Assembly (NCBI RefSeq): GCF_963576545.1
Contig: NC_083649.1
Coordinates: 7,101,406-7,165,405 of the forward strand
Length of the DNA: 64,000 nt
Reading direction: 5' to 3'
DNA from: Limanda limanda
Lineage: Eukaryota; Chordata; Actinopteri; Pleuronectiformes; Pleuronectidae
Part shown: piece by piece, positions 23,764 through 36,973 of the stretch
Numbering within the stretch: the first letter of the stretch is position 1
How the letters are laid out: each line of letters begins with the position of its first letter
Program-made: the position numbers and the translations under genes
Notes under the pieces: model-generated
Database searches by the model: none
The model's input: the letters and a program-made list of their open reading frames with translations, nothing else
Told to the model about the DNA's origin: nothing

Positions 23764-26546
23764 GGTAACTGCTGCCATTGTCTGTGGCTCTAGATGTCCT
23801 CTGCCATGGCGAAGCGCGAGGCTGGGAGCACCAGCCCGGTGGTGCGTCAGATAGACAAGCAGTTCCTGGTCTGCAGCATCTGTCTGGATCACTACTGCAA
23901 CCCCAAGGTGCTGCCCTGTCTGCACACCTTCTGTGAGAGGTAACACACCCCTGTCCTCTCGCTTTCAACACACACGGGCAAAAAGGCCTAATTACACCTC
24001 CAGGTTCCTCAAGCTGAACCCGACACAAGGCTCTGCTCACACCATCGGCTTGTTAGGCCTCTGACTCAATGAGGTTGTCCTTCCTTCCATCCCTCCGTCA
24101 GTTTGTCCAACCTGTTCTTGCTCAGTTTGCCTTAAGGATGAACTAATTGGGTTTTGGTGGTCAGAGGTCAAAAGATATTTTTTTGCCTTGTGAACGTGAT
24201 ATCTCAGGAACACCTTGAGAGAATTTCTTCAAATTTAGTTCAAACATTCCGTCGGACTCACGGATGAACTGATTAGAATTTTGTAGGCAGAGGTCAAAGT
24301 TCAAGGTCATTGTGAACGCACAATCCCAGGCACACATTTTTCCAATTTGGTACAAACTTTTACTAAGACTCAATGTTGAACTGATTTGAGTTTGGTGCAC
24401 GAGTCAAGGTCACAGTGACATCATGTTCTTATGAATCTGATAAATCAGGAACACCCACTGGGGATTTCATTACATCACTGGGACCTTACAGTTCACCTTT
24501 TCTGTCTTGTGAGCGGTTTATCTTAAGAATGCCATGAGAGAATCCTCTCAACTTTCACACATTAGATTCACAGAGTAACTGATTCGATTTGAGTGGGCAA
24601 AGGTCAAAGGTCAATGTCAAAGAAGCCTCTTTTGAACATGATATCTCAAGTCTGCCTATCTTACATTTTTGTTCAATTGGAAGATTAATTTAAAGGTCAA
24701 AGGTTACGGTGTCCTCATATGAGTCTGGGAAAAGAATGTGTGTAGACTGAAACTGCTGTGGTTGGTGGAGGCGTACAACCACAGGGCAGTAATTATAGTG
24801 TCTTGTTTTTACTGTAGCTGTATCCTCCCATCCTAGTTCTGAAGAATTCCTTTAATATTTACATGTCCACTAATAGAAGAAAATCTTTCGCAAATCCCCC
24901 CCAACAATTCAACAGCTCGGAGCGCTTCTCCTCACAGACGCCACGGGAATAATTACATTCCTCAGTATCGGGGGCCGCTGACTGACTGTAGCCCCTTTGT
25001 TGGGAGATACACTTAAAATACTTAAACTTGCAGTTCCTTAGAAAGACAACACCCCCCCCTCGAGCGATACTTACTGGGGCATTCGGAAAGCTTGTTGTGG
25101 GTCAGGGTGAGAGGAGGGAGCATGTAGAGAGGGGAGTGTTGTGAGGTGCAGAGGATAACCGGGATTATGTTTCAGACTGGTTTACGTCTAAACCCTGCGA
25201 TCAAACAAATATTTATGGGATAGTTTTTCAATAGCGACACAAAGCATGAAGGATAAGTCTCATTCTCTCCCTGCAATGAGAGGGGCATTCACCCACCAGG
25301 GGGCAGGGCTAATCCGGGGGGTTTAACTGGATGACATGTGATCTGAAGCCCTGCTGAGGTGAACAGATTTTTGTCTGGAGCTGTGCATGATGTAGCCAGA
25401 CAGATGTTTCAATGCTGGATGGGCTGATGTAGTTTTAGGGGTTTTAGGGCTGAGCCTGGTAACCCCCCCCCCCCCTGCTGGGCCCCATTGGTTCGGGGTG
25501 GTGGGTGTCACGTTTAATTCTGCTCCTCTTTTCCTCTTTGTCATTAAGCACATGTGAGCTCACAGCGCAGTTAGTCCCCAAACACACAAAGACAGACCAA
25601 TGGGGATTTATCCAGAGTGTTATAGTGGTGCTGACAGATGATTCACTGACTGTGAATATGGAGAATGTTTCTTCTTTCATTTCCACTCTTCAACCTGTTC
25701 TCGTTCTAACTTTGGCGAGTGGGTTCGACCTCCTGTGATCCAGAGAACTGTGGAACTGATTGATAGTCGCAGCATTAGTCGTGGGAACAGATATTTTTCT
25801 GAGTTTGCTTTTCACATGTGAAGAACGCAGCAGGAGATTCATCGGGTCAGACATGTTCAACAAGAAAATGTCTGAGATATTCAGGCAAGTGATTATAGTT
25901 ATTATAATGGTGAGAACAAAGGAGGCAGGACATGACGTATACATTCTGACGTCTCATATATTTGTTTACAGCACATCAACACCAGCACCGGCCCTCATCA
26001 CCAAAAGCTCTCGAATTCCGTTGTGTTTTTAAGTTGGAATCTATGTTGGCGTTTTCTACGTTCACTTCAACCTGTTTTGATCCTGAGATATTTGTATCCA
26101 TCATCAGACTTCAGTGCATGTCGGAGAGCAACTGTAATGTTGCTTTGCTTGTTCTCAGAAGCTAATGACCAGTGTAACAAAGCTTGGTTGAGACATAAAT
26201 GAAACAGGAAGGTTTTAGACTTGTCCTCCACACTGACCTCAGGTTGTTTTTTACTGTATAACGATCAGTTATCACAGAAGCTAAAGTAAACACAGCTGTG
26301 CATCATGTGCTGGATGGCAGCCGGGCCGGCGGCCATGTGGAATGTGCAGTTACTGCAGCTGACTCTGCTGAGTGGAAGGTGTTTAATGTTAAATCTCCTC
26401 AGGACAACTGAACCTGAACATCGTCAGGCTTCAGGAGCCGGTGGGACAGATTTGTGGTTGCTGCACCGGAGGAGGCTCGGCCTGAATCCAAAACCTTGTC
26501 ACGTGCACACACACAAATATGCAGAGACATAAACGTGCAGTATTTG

Positions 26547-26608
<62 letters not shown>

Positions 26609-29600
26609 GTTCTGTCCTTCAGTATTTAGTCAGAGAGGAAAGATGGTTTGCCAACAACTTCACTCACTTAAAGACAAAGTCTGGCTGTTTTCTCTGAGGC
26701 TGTGGTTTTGGGGTTTTTGTATTGACTCTGATTCAATCTCAATTTGTTGTGACGTGTTGAGAACCAGAGATTGTGTCTCAACACGGTGCTAAGATCACAG
26801 CTCTTTCCCTCTGTCCCTCCATCCCTCTCTTTCCCTCTCTGCTGAATATGACTGATAGTTAGAACTCTACTGTTTAATTGGTTGGCCGATAAAAATCTGC
26901 TGATCTGCCAATAGGAACACTTTTATTATACTTTCATTTTTATGCAGAAATCTTGTGAATTCATGTTCAGATTCAAGGTCAAATAAATTAGTAATATTTA
27001 AGAATCTTGCACATTAAGGCAACTGAACAGCTCTTTTATTGTGTTTCATTGTGTTATTGTTTTGGTGGATGTTTGTCACTGCGTGTTTGTATCTTGTTTT
27101 TGCTTTCTATTACAAATGTTCTTGGGATTGGTAAAGTTGTATTGAATGTGAGTGGTATCTGTGTTTATGGTTGTTTATAGTAAAGTTTATGATTAAACTG
27201 TAAAATATCAAACATTTCTTTGTTATAAAGGTTTGAAAACGGCATCTTAGAAAAATGTTTTAAATATCGACTGATATATCGGTATCGTATTAGTTCTTGG
27301 CTCTACTAATTATTCAAAAAAACAATGCAAAAGACTTACTTGTGTATATTTTATGTATTTTCTAACTCATGCATTTCTTTCTCTGCCTCCCCAGTTGTCT
27401 CCAGAACTACATTCCCCCAGAGTCTCTGACGCTCTCGTGTCCAGTGTGTCGGCAGACGTCCATCTTGCCAGAGAAAGGAGTTTGTGCTTTACAGAACAAC
27501 TTCTTCATCACTAATCTCATGGAGGTTTGAATCTTAATCCCCTTTTTCTCTTTCAACACAAATGTGTTCGCCCCAACAGGATTTTCAAGTATGTTACAGA
27601 GGAAGAAACGTAGATTCAGCCAATCACGAGATAGATGTCAAAGAAAGGGAAATGAACTGAACAGAAGTGGGTCAGAGTGCTTTGTGTGATCCTGGTGCTG
27701 TTTTAGTGAGGGCCGCTCCTAGTGTTGAACAGAGTGAGCGCATACTTTCAGAGTGAGGTCACCCTGGACAGTCCTTACTCCTGCATGAGGCTCTTTTTAG
27801 GATTTGTTTGCCTCTGCCCACTTCAGTTCTGGCTTCACTTTTATTGCATCTCATCTGTCAGCTGTCTACTGCCAAATAAAGGAGAAGAAAGGACACTGTA
27901 GATCACATTGTGCATAAGAACATAGATCACTATCTTACTATAACAGTTCTAAATGTTCGTGACCAGGTTCTTCAACGGGACCCGGAGTGCTCGCGGCCGG
28001 AGGCCTGCAGTGTCCTGGAGTCCGTGAGTGCTGCAGCTGCCGGGAAGCCGCTCTGCTGCCCCAACCACGAGGGCAAGGTGGGAACCTACTCATAATTAAT
28101 CTGAAAAAAACATTCCTTTCCCCTGCTTCAATAACCAGAGTGAGTGAGCTGTATTTTGAAACTCCGCTTGTCTCCCTCTGCAGGTGATGGAGTTCTACTG
28201 TGAGTCGTGTGAGACAGCCATGTGTCTGGACTGCACGGAGGCCGAGCACCGGGAGCACGTGACGGTTCCTCTGCGGGACGTGGTGGAGCAGCACAAGGCC
28301 GCTCTGAAGACACAGCTGGACGCAATACACAGCAGGTGAGGACTCCATGTCTCCGAAGAGCTTTCAGACTTTATCCTTCACCTCAGGTGTCTGGGAGCTG
28401 AGGTGTTTTGGCCCTGATTCAGCATCTGCCATCAAACATCACCTGTGCTGTTCTGTGCTGTGTCTGGCATTTATAACTTTTACTTCTATTGTGATTAATA
28501 TATTATAGGGACACGTTTTGTAGCTTGATCTGGCATTTTCAACAGGTTATACATCTTATAATTGTATCATTGAGTTCCCTGAAAAATGTCATACAAAAAA
28601 TCTTATATCTTTCATTTATGTAGTTCACTAGATCTGGATTTTAATTTGCATCTTCACCAAATTTCACACACTTGTGCATATCAGTTCCCTAAATTGTTAT
28701 TTAATAAGAAAAAAAAAATCCAAATAAAGAACCATGAATTGTTCTCCTAGAACTCAGAGAAAATTTTGAAAAATTTCCCATCTCATAATGTTAAAGAAAG
28801 TGAGAAGAGATTCCTGGATCCTTCCTCTGAGCCGGATTTGCACCAAAATGTAATTTGTTCTTTCCCACGTTGCATCTTTCCACCAAGTCTCATGGTAATT
28901 CAATCTGTTGTTGTTGCATAATCCTGCAAACAACCAGCAAAGAAACAGCCAGGGTTTCTAAGAAAGTTTCTCCTCGTGTTCCCCTCCAGGCTCCCTCAGC
29001 TGACAGCAGCCATCGAGCTGGTGAGTGAGATTTCTCGGCAGCTGAATGAGAGGAAGACTGAGGCGGTGGCAGATCTCACCAGTACGTTTGAAGAGCTGGA
29101 GCGAGCGCTGCATCAGCGCAAGTCGGCCCTCATCACAGACCTGGAGAACATCTGCACCACCAAGCAGAAGGTGGCAGAAGAAAGACTCTATCACCTCCTT
29201 CTTTGTATAAACAGTATTTCACTTTCCTCCTCTTCTCATATTGAACTCTAACCTGTCCTCATCCTCTGTTCCCTCTCACCTGTGCAGGTCTTGCAGGCGC
29301 AGCTCTCATCTCTGCTCCAGGGGAAGGAACACATCCAGAACAGCTGCAGCTTCACAGAGCAGGCCCTCAGCCACGGGAGCGCCACCGAGGTGGGCTGGCT
29401 CACTGCTACTAGCATGACAGAGCTCACACACAGTGCACAGCTCATCTGGGAGAATCGGCTGTGAGCACAAACAATGAATATCTCTTATTGAAAAGTTGAC
29501 TGAGAAACCAGTTTGTGTTTCCTGCCTGTGAAGGTGCTGCTGGTTCAGAAGCAGATGAGCGAGCGGGTGACGGCGTTGGCCCGACACGACTTCCCAGAGA

Positions 29601-31791
29601 GGCCACATCAGAACGCACATCTGGACTGTCAGGTAGCAACAGCTGCTTATTCACATTCAAACCATTTCTCTGACTGATTTGATCATATGATCGTTTTATA
29701 TGATTTGAAGCAATGCCTCTGTCTAAAAGGTCTGGATAGAAAACCTATAGCAGCAGGTTTTTTTTAACCTTTCATGCTCCTTTTGAGGATGTGAGAGTAT
29801 TTGCTTGTGGTCACTAATAATTTTAGGTAAATAACGATGGACAACATGTCTATGAAGCCAAAATATCATGGATATGTGTCGTCCATCTTTATACACAGTC
29901 TGTGAGCTCATTTTGTGGATCACTGTGGAATATAGTGTAGACATTAAAGCTATTCTAAGGCTGTTTTGACGTCAAGCAGACACAGAGCAAAATTAGCCTC
30001 TCATCAGACTCGTATCTATGGTGATCTGACGGTTTAATGTCCAGTTTTCTCACTCTGCTTAGCTCTGATTTGCTGTTTGTAGAGACAAAGGGTGTTTAAG
30101 TTTTGCACTGTGTCCTGTGTCCTGTGTCCTGTGTCCTGTGTGTGCCGTGTGGCTCCAGGTGGAGACTGAAGGTCTGCGACGCTCCATCCAGAACCTGGGA
30201 GTTCTCCTCACCACAGCTGCTGTCGCTCACACCTCTGTTGCCACGGGAGAAGGCCTCCGCCACGCAGCAACCGGGCAGCATCAGACCGTCACCGTGACAA
30301 CCAAAGACAAGGTACAGTCTTCGAGTTGTTGAGACTACATGTGCAGAGGGAACTATGGAAAGATTGACAGACAGCAGCTTTGAATTCACATTTCATGCAA
30401 TGTTTCTTGTTTGTTTTTGAAAGAAGTCAGTTATTTTATGGAGGCATCATATGAGAATTACTACTGTTGCTGGAACAAGATATCATCTGTGTTCTGAAAT
30501 TGAATCAGTGACCTCTTCTTGCAGGACGGCGAGCTGGTGCGGAGCGGAAACGCTGTTTTAAAGGCGGAGATAACGTCCGCCGACGGGAGCCGAGCTGCAG
30601 AGACTGAGATAACGGACAATAAGAACGGGACGTACGAGGTGGGCTACACGATACGCTCCGAGGGAGAGTACTCCTTCGCCCTGCTGCTGTACGGCCAGCC
30701 GGTCCGAGGCAGCCCGTTCCGCCTGCGGGCCGTGAAGCTCTCAGATGTGCCCCAGTCTCCGGATGACGTGAAGAGGAGGGTGAAGTCTCCCAGCGGGACG
30801 GGGGGCCACATCCGGCAGAAGGCAGTGCGACGGCCCTCCAGCATGTACAGCACCACCAAGAAGAAGGAGAACCCCATCGAGGATGAGCTCATCTACAGAG
30901 TGGGTAAGACAGAGGCCTGGAGAGGAAGTTCCTTTCACACATAGGACTGTGAAACAATAATGTACTCTTTTAAAGGCAGTTTATTTGTTACTTTCATGGT
31001 TTTATCCTATTCATTGGAGAAAATAAATATATAACATTACTGCAAACTTATTTGTGAACCATAATACAAGTTTTTAGAAACTACTATTTTCATTTCATGC
31101 CAGTAAACCAAAAGAAAATCAACTTGCTGAGACCCAAAAGAAGAAATGATGTCCAATGATTTTATGAAAAGTACAACCACAATTTCACAGTTGTTTACTT
31201 GCATTACAAATGCTTAGTGGCAGGTTTTAAAATTATAATATCTATGCCATATAAAGATAGTTTGACCCCCACAAACAAATTAAAGTGTAATTGTTTCTCT
31301 GAGTCGGTTTCAGCTGTACATCATGCCTTTCATACGTTTTTATGGCATCAGATAACTAATTAAAACCAATAATACCTGAAACATGAGCTCTTCAACTGAG
31401 ATGAAGTATGATGTACTTATGACAGACACCTTTTTTGATGTGTAGTTTTACTTTTTAGTTTGGTCCGTGTATCGTCCACTAACATGGAGGAGGCAGAGGT
31501 TATGACCTATACTGCAGGGGTTTGGCTTCACTTTAAGAGGCCGACATGTTGTCCATCTTTATACTTATCTATAAACTGTACTGATAAGAAAACTCTCGAG
31601 AGTGTGTAATTATTTGAGTCATCATATTGTCAGGTTCGCGGGGCAGAGAGAAAGGAGAGTTCACCAACCTGCAGGGAATCTCAGCCTCCAGCAACGGCAG
31701 AGTGGTGGTGGCTGACAGCAACAACCAGTGCATCCAGGTGAGACACACACACACACACACACTCACACACACACACACACACAAACACACA

Positions 31792-31830
<39 letters not shown>

Positions 31831-34800
31831 CTGCGTGTCTGTGGTCACGCTGGAAAAGCAACATCCTGTCACTCATTTGCTCTCGGACGGAACTGATTTT
31901 ACAGATTTTCACCAACGACGGCCATTTCAAGATGCGCTTCGGGGTCAGAGGTCGGTCTCCGGGGCAACTGCAGAGGCCGACGGGTGTCACCGTGGACCTG
32001 AACGGAGACATCGTGGTGGCCGACTATGACAATCGATGGGTCAGCATCTTCTCCTCTGACGGCAAGTTCAAGGTGAGATCACAGAACTTAAGATGAAACA
32101 CATATTGATAACAAACGTATAGAGATAAAGATGGTTTAGAAATTCTCTCAAAGTCTTTCTTTCTCTGCTGAAATGCTCCCTTGCAGAATAAGATCGGTGC
32201 CGGCCGGCTCATGGGCCCCAAGGGCGTCGCTGTGGATAAGAACGGACACATCATCACCGTGGACAACAAGGCCTGCTGCGTCTTCATCTTTCAGTCCAAT
32301 GGGAAACTTGTGACTAAGTTCGGGGGCCGAGGGACGTCGGACCGACAGTTCGCAGGTGAGGAGGCGTTAATAGTTAGCAGGAGATTCTCTTTAATACAGA
32401 CAGGGAGCTCAGAGGCAAGGGCTTCTTTCTGAAAGCAACACGATGCAACTTTAAGTGAGCAACAGCGCCCTCTGCAGCCACATGGGGGGATCCTTTCAGT
32501 TTGGCTTTGTTTTGGTTTTCATTTAAAGAAAAACTTCCCGAAACAGAAAAATAAACAAATCCACCAAACTCTGTGTAGAATTTTTCCCATTTTAAACGTT
32601 GTCTCGGCTGAATATTGGAGACAAACAGTTTTTTTATTTCCTCTGAGTCTTTTTTATCAGCTTAACCCTTGAATTTCAATTCTGGCAGTTTAATTTGCTC
32701 AGTATAACTTTTCATATTCACAGTCGCTGAACATTCAAGCTAATACTGAGGCTGATATTTTCAAGGTAAAATCTGCTAAGTGTTGCTACAAAGGGAATAA
32801 GTCATGATGGATGCGTTTAGCCTGATATATGACACCAGAGTTTTGATATAAGCCCTTGATTGTGAAATCTGACTAACGAAGGGCAGCAGAAAGTATTCAG
32901 ACAATTTACAGTCTCCTGCTCTTACTTCTATTATATAAAAATAAAAGCTGAAAACAAACTGTGCAGCACGATCTGTCCAGTTCAGAAACATCATCTAAAC
33001 AATTAATTCTCCACTTGATTGTTTGGTTCCTCTCACACGTTGTCTCTGCTGTTATTTCTAAACCTGAACTGATGTGTCACATTATTGTGTAAGATTTGTT
33101 TTTACCTGTAAAAGCCACAGGTGACGCACCGAGCCCCTGCTCCCCCCGACACAAACTGTGCCTGTGCTGCCCCCCCCCCCCCTTTCTCTATTTGACTTCT
33201 CTGCTTCCTTTTATTTATTTTTGTTCATCTCTGACGACATATCTTTTTCTTTCTTTCTTTCTTTCTTTCTGTTCTTCCTCCTGTTTCCGATTCAGAAAAA
33301 CTTGGCCCAAACTTTAATAAATCTGGCTCAGTTTTCAGTAAGTACTAAGTGTGGCCTTGCTGCGACCTTAATCCCACAGTGCAGTGCCCTGTGTCTAACC
33401 CCCCCCCCCACCCCTGGTTCTGTGTCCCACTGTTGGATGCAGCTGTGCCTGAGCAAACCTGATCAAACACAGAGAGCATTGTAATAATCACCTGCTATTA
33501 CAAGAATGGACGATTTGTCACACGCTTTGTGGTTTGTTGTTGTGGATGTGAGTTGTGTGATTTTTCACTGCTCGGACTGACCCAGTGTTTGCTGTGAGAC
33601 AATCAGTGTAATGAGCGAGGGCCCGGTCACACGGACGCAAACGTATCAGCCGTGAAACCTTTGCTTCATGTTCACGTCCAATCAGTGCGAGTGAGGAGGC
33701 GAGTAGAACATCTGCTTCCTGCTTTGACCTGCAATCGCTTGCATTCGCACATGTGTGACCAGGCCCTTATACTGCTGCTCTCAGATAATCTTTTCACTTT
33801 ACATAAATACGAATGTAACAAATTTCTGTAGAGACCGAACGATTTTCTAACGACTCTCTTGATATGAGGCTTTCACAGTCTTTGTGTTTGAAGATATGGA
33901 AACTTTAATCATTATTTACAGAATAAACCAAACAGAACAGTTGTGAATATATTTTATTTGTTTTATTTGCGTTTTCTTTGTTTTTACTGTGATATATTAT
34001 CACATTCGTAATATCAATATAATATATGGGAAAAAAAATGAATAAACCTAATGGTTAAATGTTTTCAAGCATCAATTACATATCTTCGTCAAAAGGGTTA
34101 AATAGAGACATCTTAGAAATCAAATTTCTTTTAAATATAAATATCAGATATCTGAAATGTTTTACCCCCTATCGGTTTGGCTTGAATTTTTGTAAACCTC
34201 CAGCGGGACCATTTATATCTGAGACAACTAATAACAAACTTTTCAGAATGATGAATTTAGCTTTGATTTTCAGTAGTGTTAAAAAATATAAAGATAGATA
34301 GATAGATAGATAGATAACTTTATTCATCCCGAAGGGAAATTAAGTCGTCATTGCAGCCGGTATATTTGAATACAATAAAATACAATACAATAGAATAAAA
34401 TAAAAAATATTGAGGTAGAAAGAATAAAAACAGAAACACAAGATAAATAGGTAGATAAGGTGCAGTGGCAAGATGATGGTAATAGTACTAATGATATGAT
34501 GGTAATGTTATTGTTAGACAGTATATAAAAAAAGTACAGTATATATAGTATATAATATAACACAATATATATTTATATATGATAGTAATTATACCAATAT
34601 AATAGCAGTATATAGTAATAATGGCAGCAACAGTATATATAATAATAATAGTAATATAATAATAATAATTATAACATGTACACATGTATAAATATGTGTA
34701 TATAGACTTATATATACAAAGAATATACAGAGAGTATGATATAATATATGATATATAGTAGAGGTATAAATATAAGTATTTGACTATACAATAGATAATA

Positions 34801-36097
34801 TAATATACTATGAGTGTAAGAATATGTAGACAGAGTGTGCAAAAGACAATATTATTTTATAAAATGATATATAATATCAATATGGTTTATATTAACACAT
34901 ATCACATATGATGTGAAGTAAGTGTATATGGAGCGGAGTGTTGTACAGGGTACACAGTGTAAAAATTTTGTAGCTCAACTTAAATCATCTGATGTGTTAA
35001 AATCAATCCAACAGACGACTGCAGGACGATCAGAGCCGCTACAAACGTCTGATGAAACTCATGATTTCAGCTTTTTAGATCAACTAGTGGAAATTTAACA
35101 GCCGACTAACGTTTAAGAGAATGAAGAAAACCACATGAATCATCTCAGGCCACAGCAGCTTCAACTCTGACCCGTTTCTCTCTCCTCACCCAGGTCCTCA
35201 CTTTGTCGCTGTGAACAACAAGAATGAAATTATCGTGACCGACTTTCACAATCACTCTGTGAAGGTGAGACTTTCAACAGAAATCAATGTCTTATCTGTA
35301 TATTTCCCAGTGAGCGTTGAGTTGTAACAGTTTGTTCCCTGACTTCCTGTCGCAGGTGTACAGTGCCGATGGAGAATTCTTGTTTAAATTCGGTTCTCAT
35401 GGTGAAGGAAACGGTCAGTTCAACGCTCCCACTGGTGTGGCTGTGGACGCCAACGGGAACATCATCGTCGCCGACTGGGGCAACAGCAGAATACAGGTGA
35501 GGTCTGGAATCAGTCAGCTGAAAAACGTAGTATCTGAAACTCATTACCGAGGAGTTTATGTTTTCACCCGTGTGTCCCTAGGTTTCTGTTAGTGGAATTA
35601 CACAAAAACTAGTAAACCGATTTCCATCGAACGTAAATATCCTATAAGACTTCTCTGTGGATGCAGGAGCCAGAATTATTTTTCCGTGAACTATGCTTCA
35701 TGACTAATAAATTAGATTATCAGACCACTTCCTCTTTTCTGTTATAAGAACGATCTAGTGTAGGGTTGTTGGGCCTTGGGAGGTTTGTGCTCTGCTAGTT
35801 TGGAGCTTGATCGTCAGTTCAGCAACAGTAAAACACCATTTAAGTCACAGCAACTTGAAACCTGCTAATCTAAGTATTTTACAGTTTATTTATTATAATC
35901 TGTTGCAACATGGACACTAAACAAGTCTTGTGTTCTTTGTTCAGGTGTTTGACAGCACAGGCTCCTTCTTATCCTACATCAACACATCAGCCGACCCGCT
36001 GTACGGGCCCCAGGGCCTCGCCCTCACCTCAGACGGACACGTGGCTGTCGCTGACTCCGGCAACCACTGCTTTAAGGTTTACAGATACCTGCAGTGA
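23764..36097 (+). CDS. trim3: Tripartite motif-containing protein 3 (TRIM3), RING-B-box-CC-filamin-NHL
   Basis: Coding exons: 23794-23939, 27395-27524, 27967-28077, 28184-28335, 28990-29170, 29288-29389, 29534-29632, 30159-30311, 30525-30903, 31634-31737, 31905-32072, 32187-32355, 35194-35264, 35356-35496 and 35945-36097. They total 2259 bases (752 residues; the family is about 744). The first ATG (23794) directly follows an in-frame TAG; the conserved MAKRE start is four codons later (23806). Domains: RING from Cys27 to about residue 68, B-box2 about 121-158, coiled coil to about 300, filamin repeat (about 330-435), then NHL repeats to the C-terminus YRYLQ. TRIM3 is a brain-rich E3 ubiquitin ligase acting on synaptic and endosomal proteins (family knowledge). 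[15 protein letters not shown] and [14 protein letters not shown] are TRIM3-like rather than TRIM2-like. One substitution stands out: CESCLQ at the RING junction where relatives usually have CERCLQ. The a/b copy cannot be told. Confidence 0.95.
24100..24770. repeat. Degenerate tandem repeat (GATGAACTGATT..AGGTCAAAGGTCA) in trim3 intron
   Basis: The motif GGATGAACTGATTxGxxTTTGGTxGxCAxAGGTCAAAG recurs at about 24134, 24262, 24374 and 24574. It is associated with GTGATATCTCAGGAACACC and GAGAGAATTTCTTCAAATTT. Spacing is irregular (112-200 bases). This is a known style of degenerate repeat in teleost introns. It contains many AGGTCA half-sites, which look like nuclear-receptor motifs but are probably coincidental. 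Confidence 0.7.
26551..26607. repeat. (CA)n microsatellite
   Basis: About 28 pure CA units within the first coding intron of trim3. Confidence 0.97.
26875..27305. repeat. Diverged interspersed repeat with TTGGCCGATA / TATCGGTATCG ends
   Basis: It opens TTGGTTGGCCGATAAAAATCTGCTGATCTGCCAATAGG and closes AAATATCGACTGATATATCGGTATCGTATTAG. The ends are imperfect inverted relatives, as in a common fish repeat, and the interior is AT-rich and non-coding. Family assignment is uncertain. Confidence 0.45.
28640..28945 (-). repeat. Dispersed fish repeat, reverse copy, in trim3 intron
   Basis: CCGGATTTGCACCAAAATG, TTTCCACCAAGTCTCATGGTAATTC and GTTGCATAATCCTGCAAACAACCAGC are the reverse complement of the family seen at 22735-23045. 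The copy is diverged and non-coding. Confidence 0.5.
29705..29945. repeat. Diverged dispersed repeat (GTCGTCCATCTTTATACAGTCT family)
   Basis: The stretch contains ATGGACAACATGTC, GAAGCCAAAATATC and GTCGTCCATCTTTATACACAGTCTGTG. The same core recurs at 31478-31575, 38835-38940 and, inverted, at 63070-63150. The class is not determined. Confidence 0.5.
31478..31575 (+). repeat. Dispersed repeat (TACTGCAG..GGCTTCACTTT..GTCCATCTTTATA)
   Basis: The order of blocks CCTATACTGCAGG, TTTGGCTTCACTTTAAGAGG, CCGACATGTTGTCCATCTTTATA and CTATAAACTG matches the copy at 38835-38940. It lies in the intron before the first NHL exon of trim3. Confidence 0.6.
31742..31829. repeat. (CA)n microsatellite abutting a trim3 splice donor
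   Basis: The repeat begins directly after the donor GTGAGA of the NHL exon ending at 31737 and takes up about half of that 167-base intron. Confidence 0.95.
34280..34930. repeat. Retroelement 3' tail with GATA repeat and AT-rich tract
   Basis: (GATA)n at about 34294-34315 is followed by ACTTTATTCATCCCGAAGGGAAATTAA, which resembles the 3' terminus of a common fish non-LTR retroelement. About 550 bases of very AT-rich, TATAATA-like sequence follow. The stretch lies in the long trim3 intron between 32355 and 35194. The element class is uncertain. Confidence 0.55.
35575..35660 (+). repeat. Fragment of dispersed repeat
   Basis: GTTTCTGTTAGTGGAATTACACAAAAACTAGTAAACCGATTTCCATCGAACGTAA resembles the GTTAGCAGGATTACxCAAAAACTACTxxACCGATTT block of the family at 22735. 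The fragment is short and degraded. Confidence 0.45.
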
Positions 36098-36099
36098 GC

Positions 36100-36970
36100 T
36101 GAGGGAGGACAAACGCCGCTCAACTGCTCTTCAGACAACTTCATGTCACACACACTGCTCGTGGACATAGAGCTGCAGCGTGGCTACTCTGGGCCGTGAC
36201 CCTCGGTTCCACTAATTAAATTCTACCGTCCTAAGATCTTATATTCACAGATGAAAACAAAGAAATATGAGAAAAAACATTGAAACAACACAAATCCTGA
36301 AAGTTTGTAAATCAAGTATAACAGACAAAAAAAGGCAGAAAATATTGTAAAAACTGAAATGATTTCCGGATTTCTGAGACAAAATAACAGTTAGAATACT
36401 TTTCTGATAAAATAAAGGTTTAAAGGAAGTAAAAGTGAAAAGTTGTGGAACTGAGGAATAAAACAACCTCTTATGCGATCATGAGAGAAATCCAAAGTGG
36501 AAATTCGCCTCTGGAGCCAGGCGTTTCAGCTCTATGTCTCACCAGTGTGACCTCACCAGTCGACAGCCTGACAGTTTTTTAAAGTTGGTGATACGCTGCA
36601 ATTTTTTGGGGGCAAAGCCGACGCGCAACTCTCCCAGCGACCAGCAGGTGAAGCGAGTCTCTGTGTCCTGGTGAAAAGACGAAGCTCCAGCCGCTTTTGC
36701 CACTGTTGCACGTCAGTTTGCTCTTAGAAATTCCCCCGTGGTCACTTACAGTTTCCAATCCTCACAACAGAACACACACAGTACGACGGAGCGTTAGGGC
36801 CACTTACAGAAAAGAAATATCCGAGATATCAAGAATAAAGATGTTTTAATATAATAAGGTAAAAGGAGTAAATTTGTCATTTAACGAGAAAATAAATATT
36901 ACAACGATTAAGTCGGAATTTGAAGAGAAAATACTGCACGTTTATTCTTGTAAATGTATCTATTTTTTCT
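36100..36970. other. 3' flank of trim3
   Basis: This contains the probable trim3 3' UTR. AATAAA-like hexamers occur at 36410-36415 and 36459-36464 on the + strand and either could be the polyadenylation signal. No other feature was recognised. Confidence 0.4.
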
Positions 36971-36973
36971 CAT

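Noticed and set aside
24100..24770. Cluster of AGGTCA half-sites suggesting a nuclear receptor enhancer
   Set aside because: The half-sites are part of a degenerate repeat unit common in fish introns, with irregular spacing and no conserved direct-repeat geometry.
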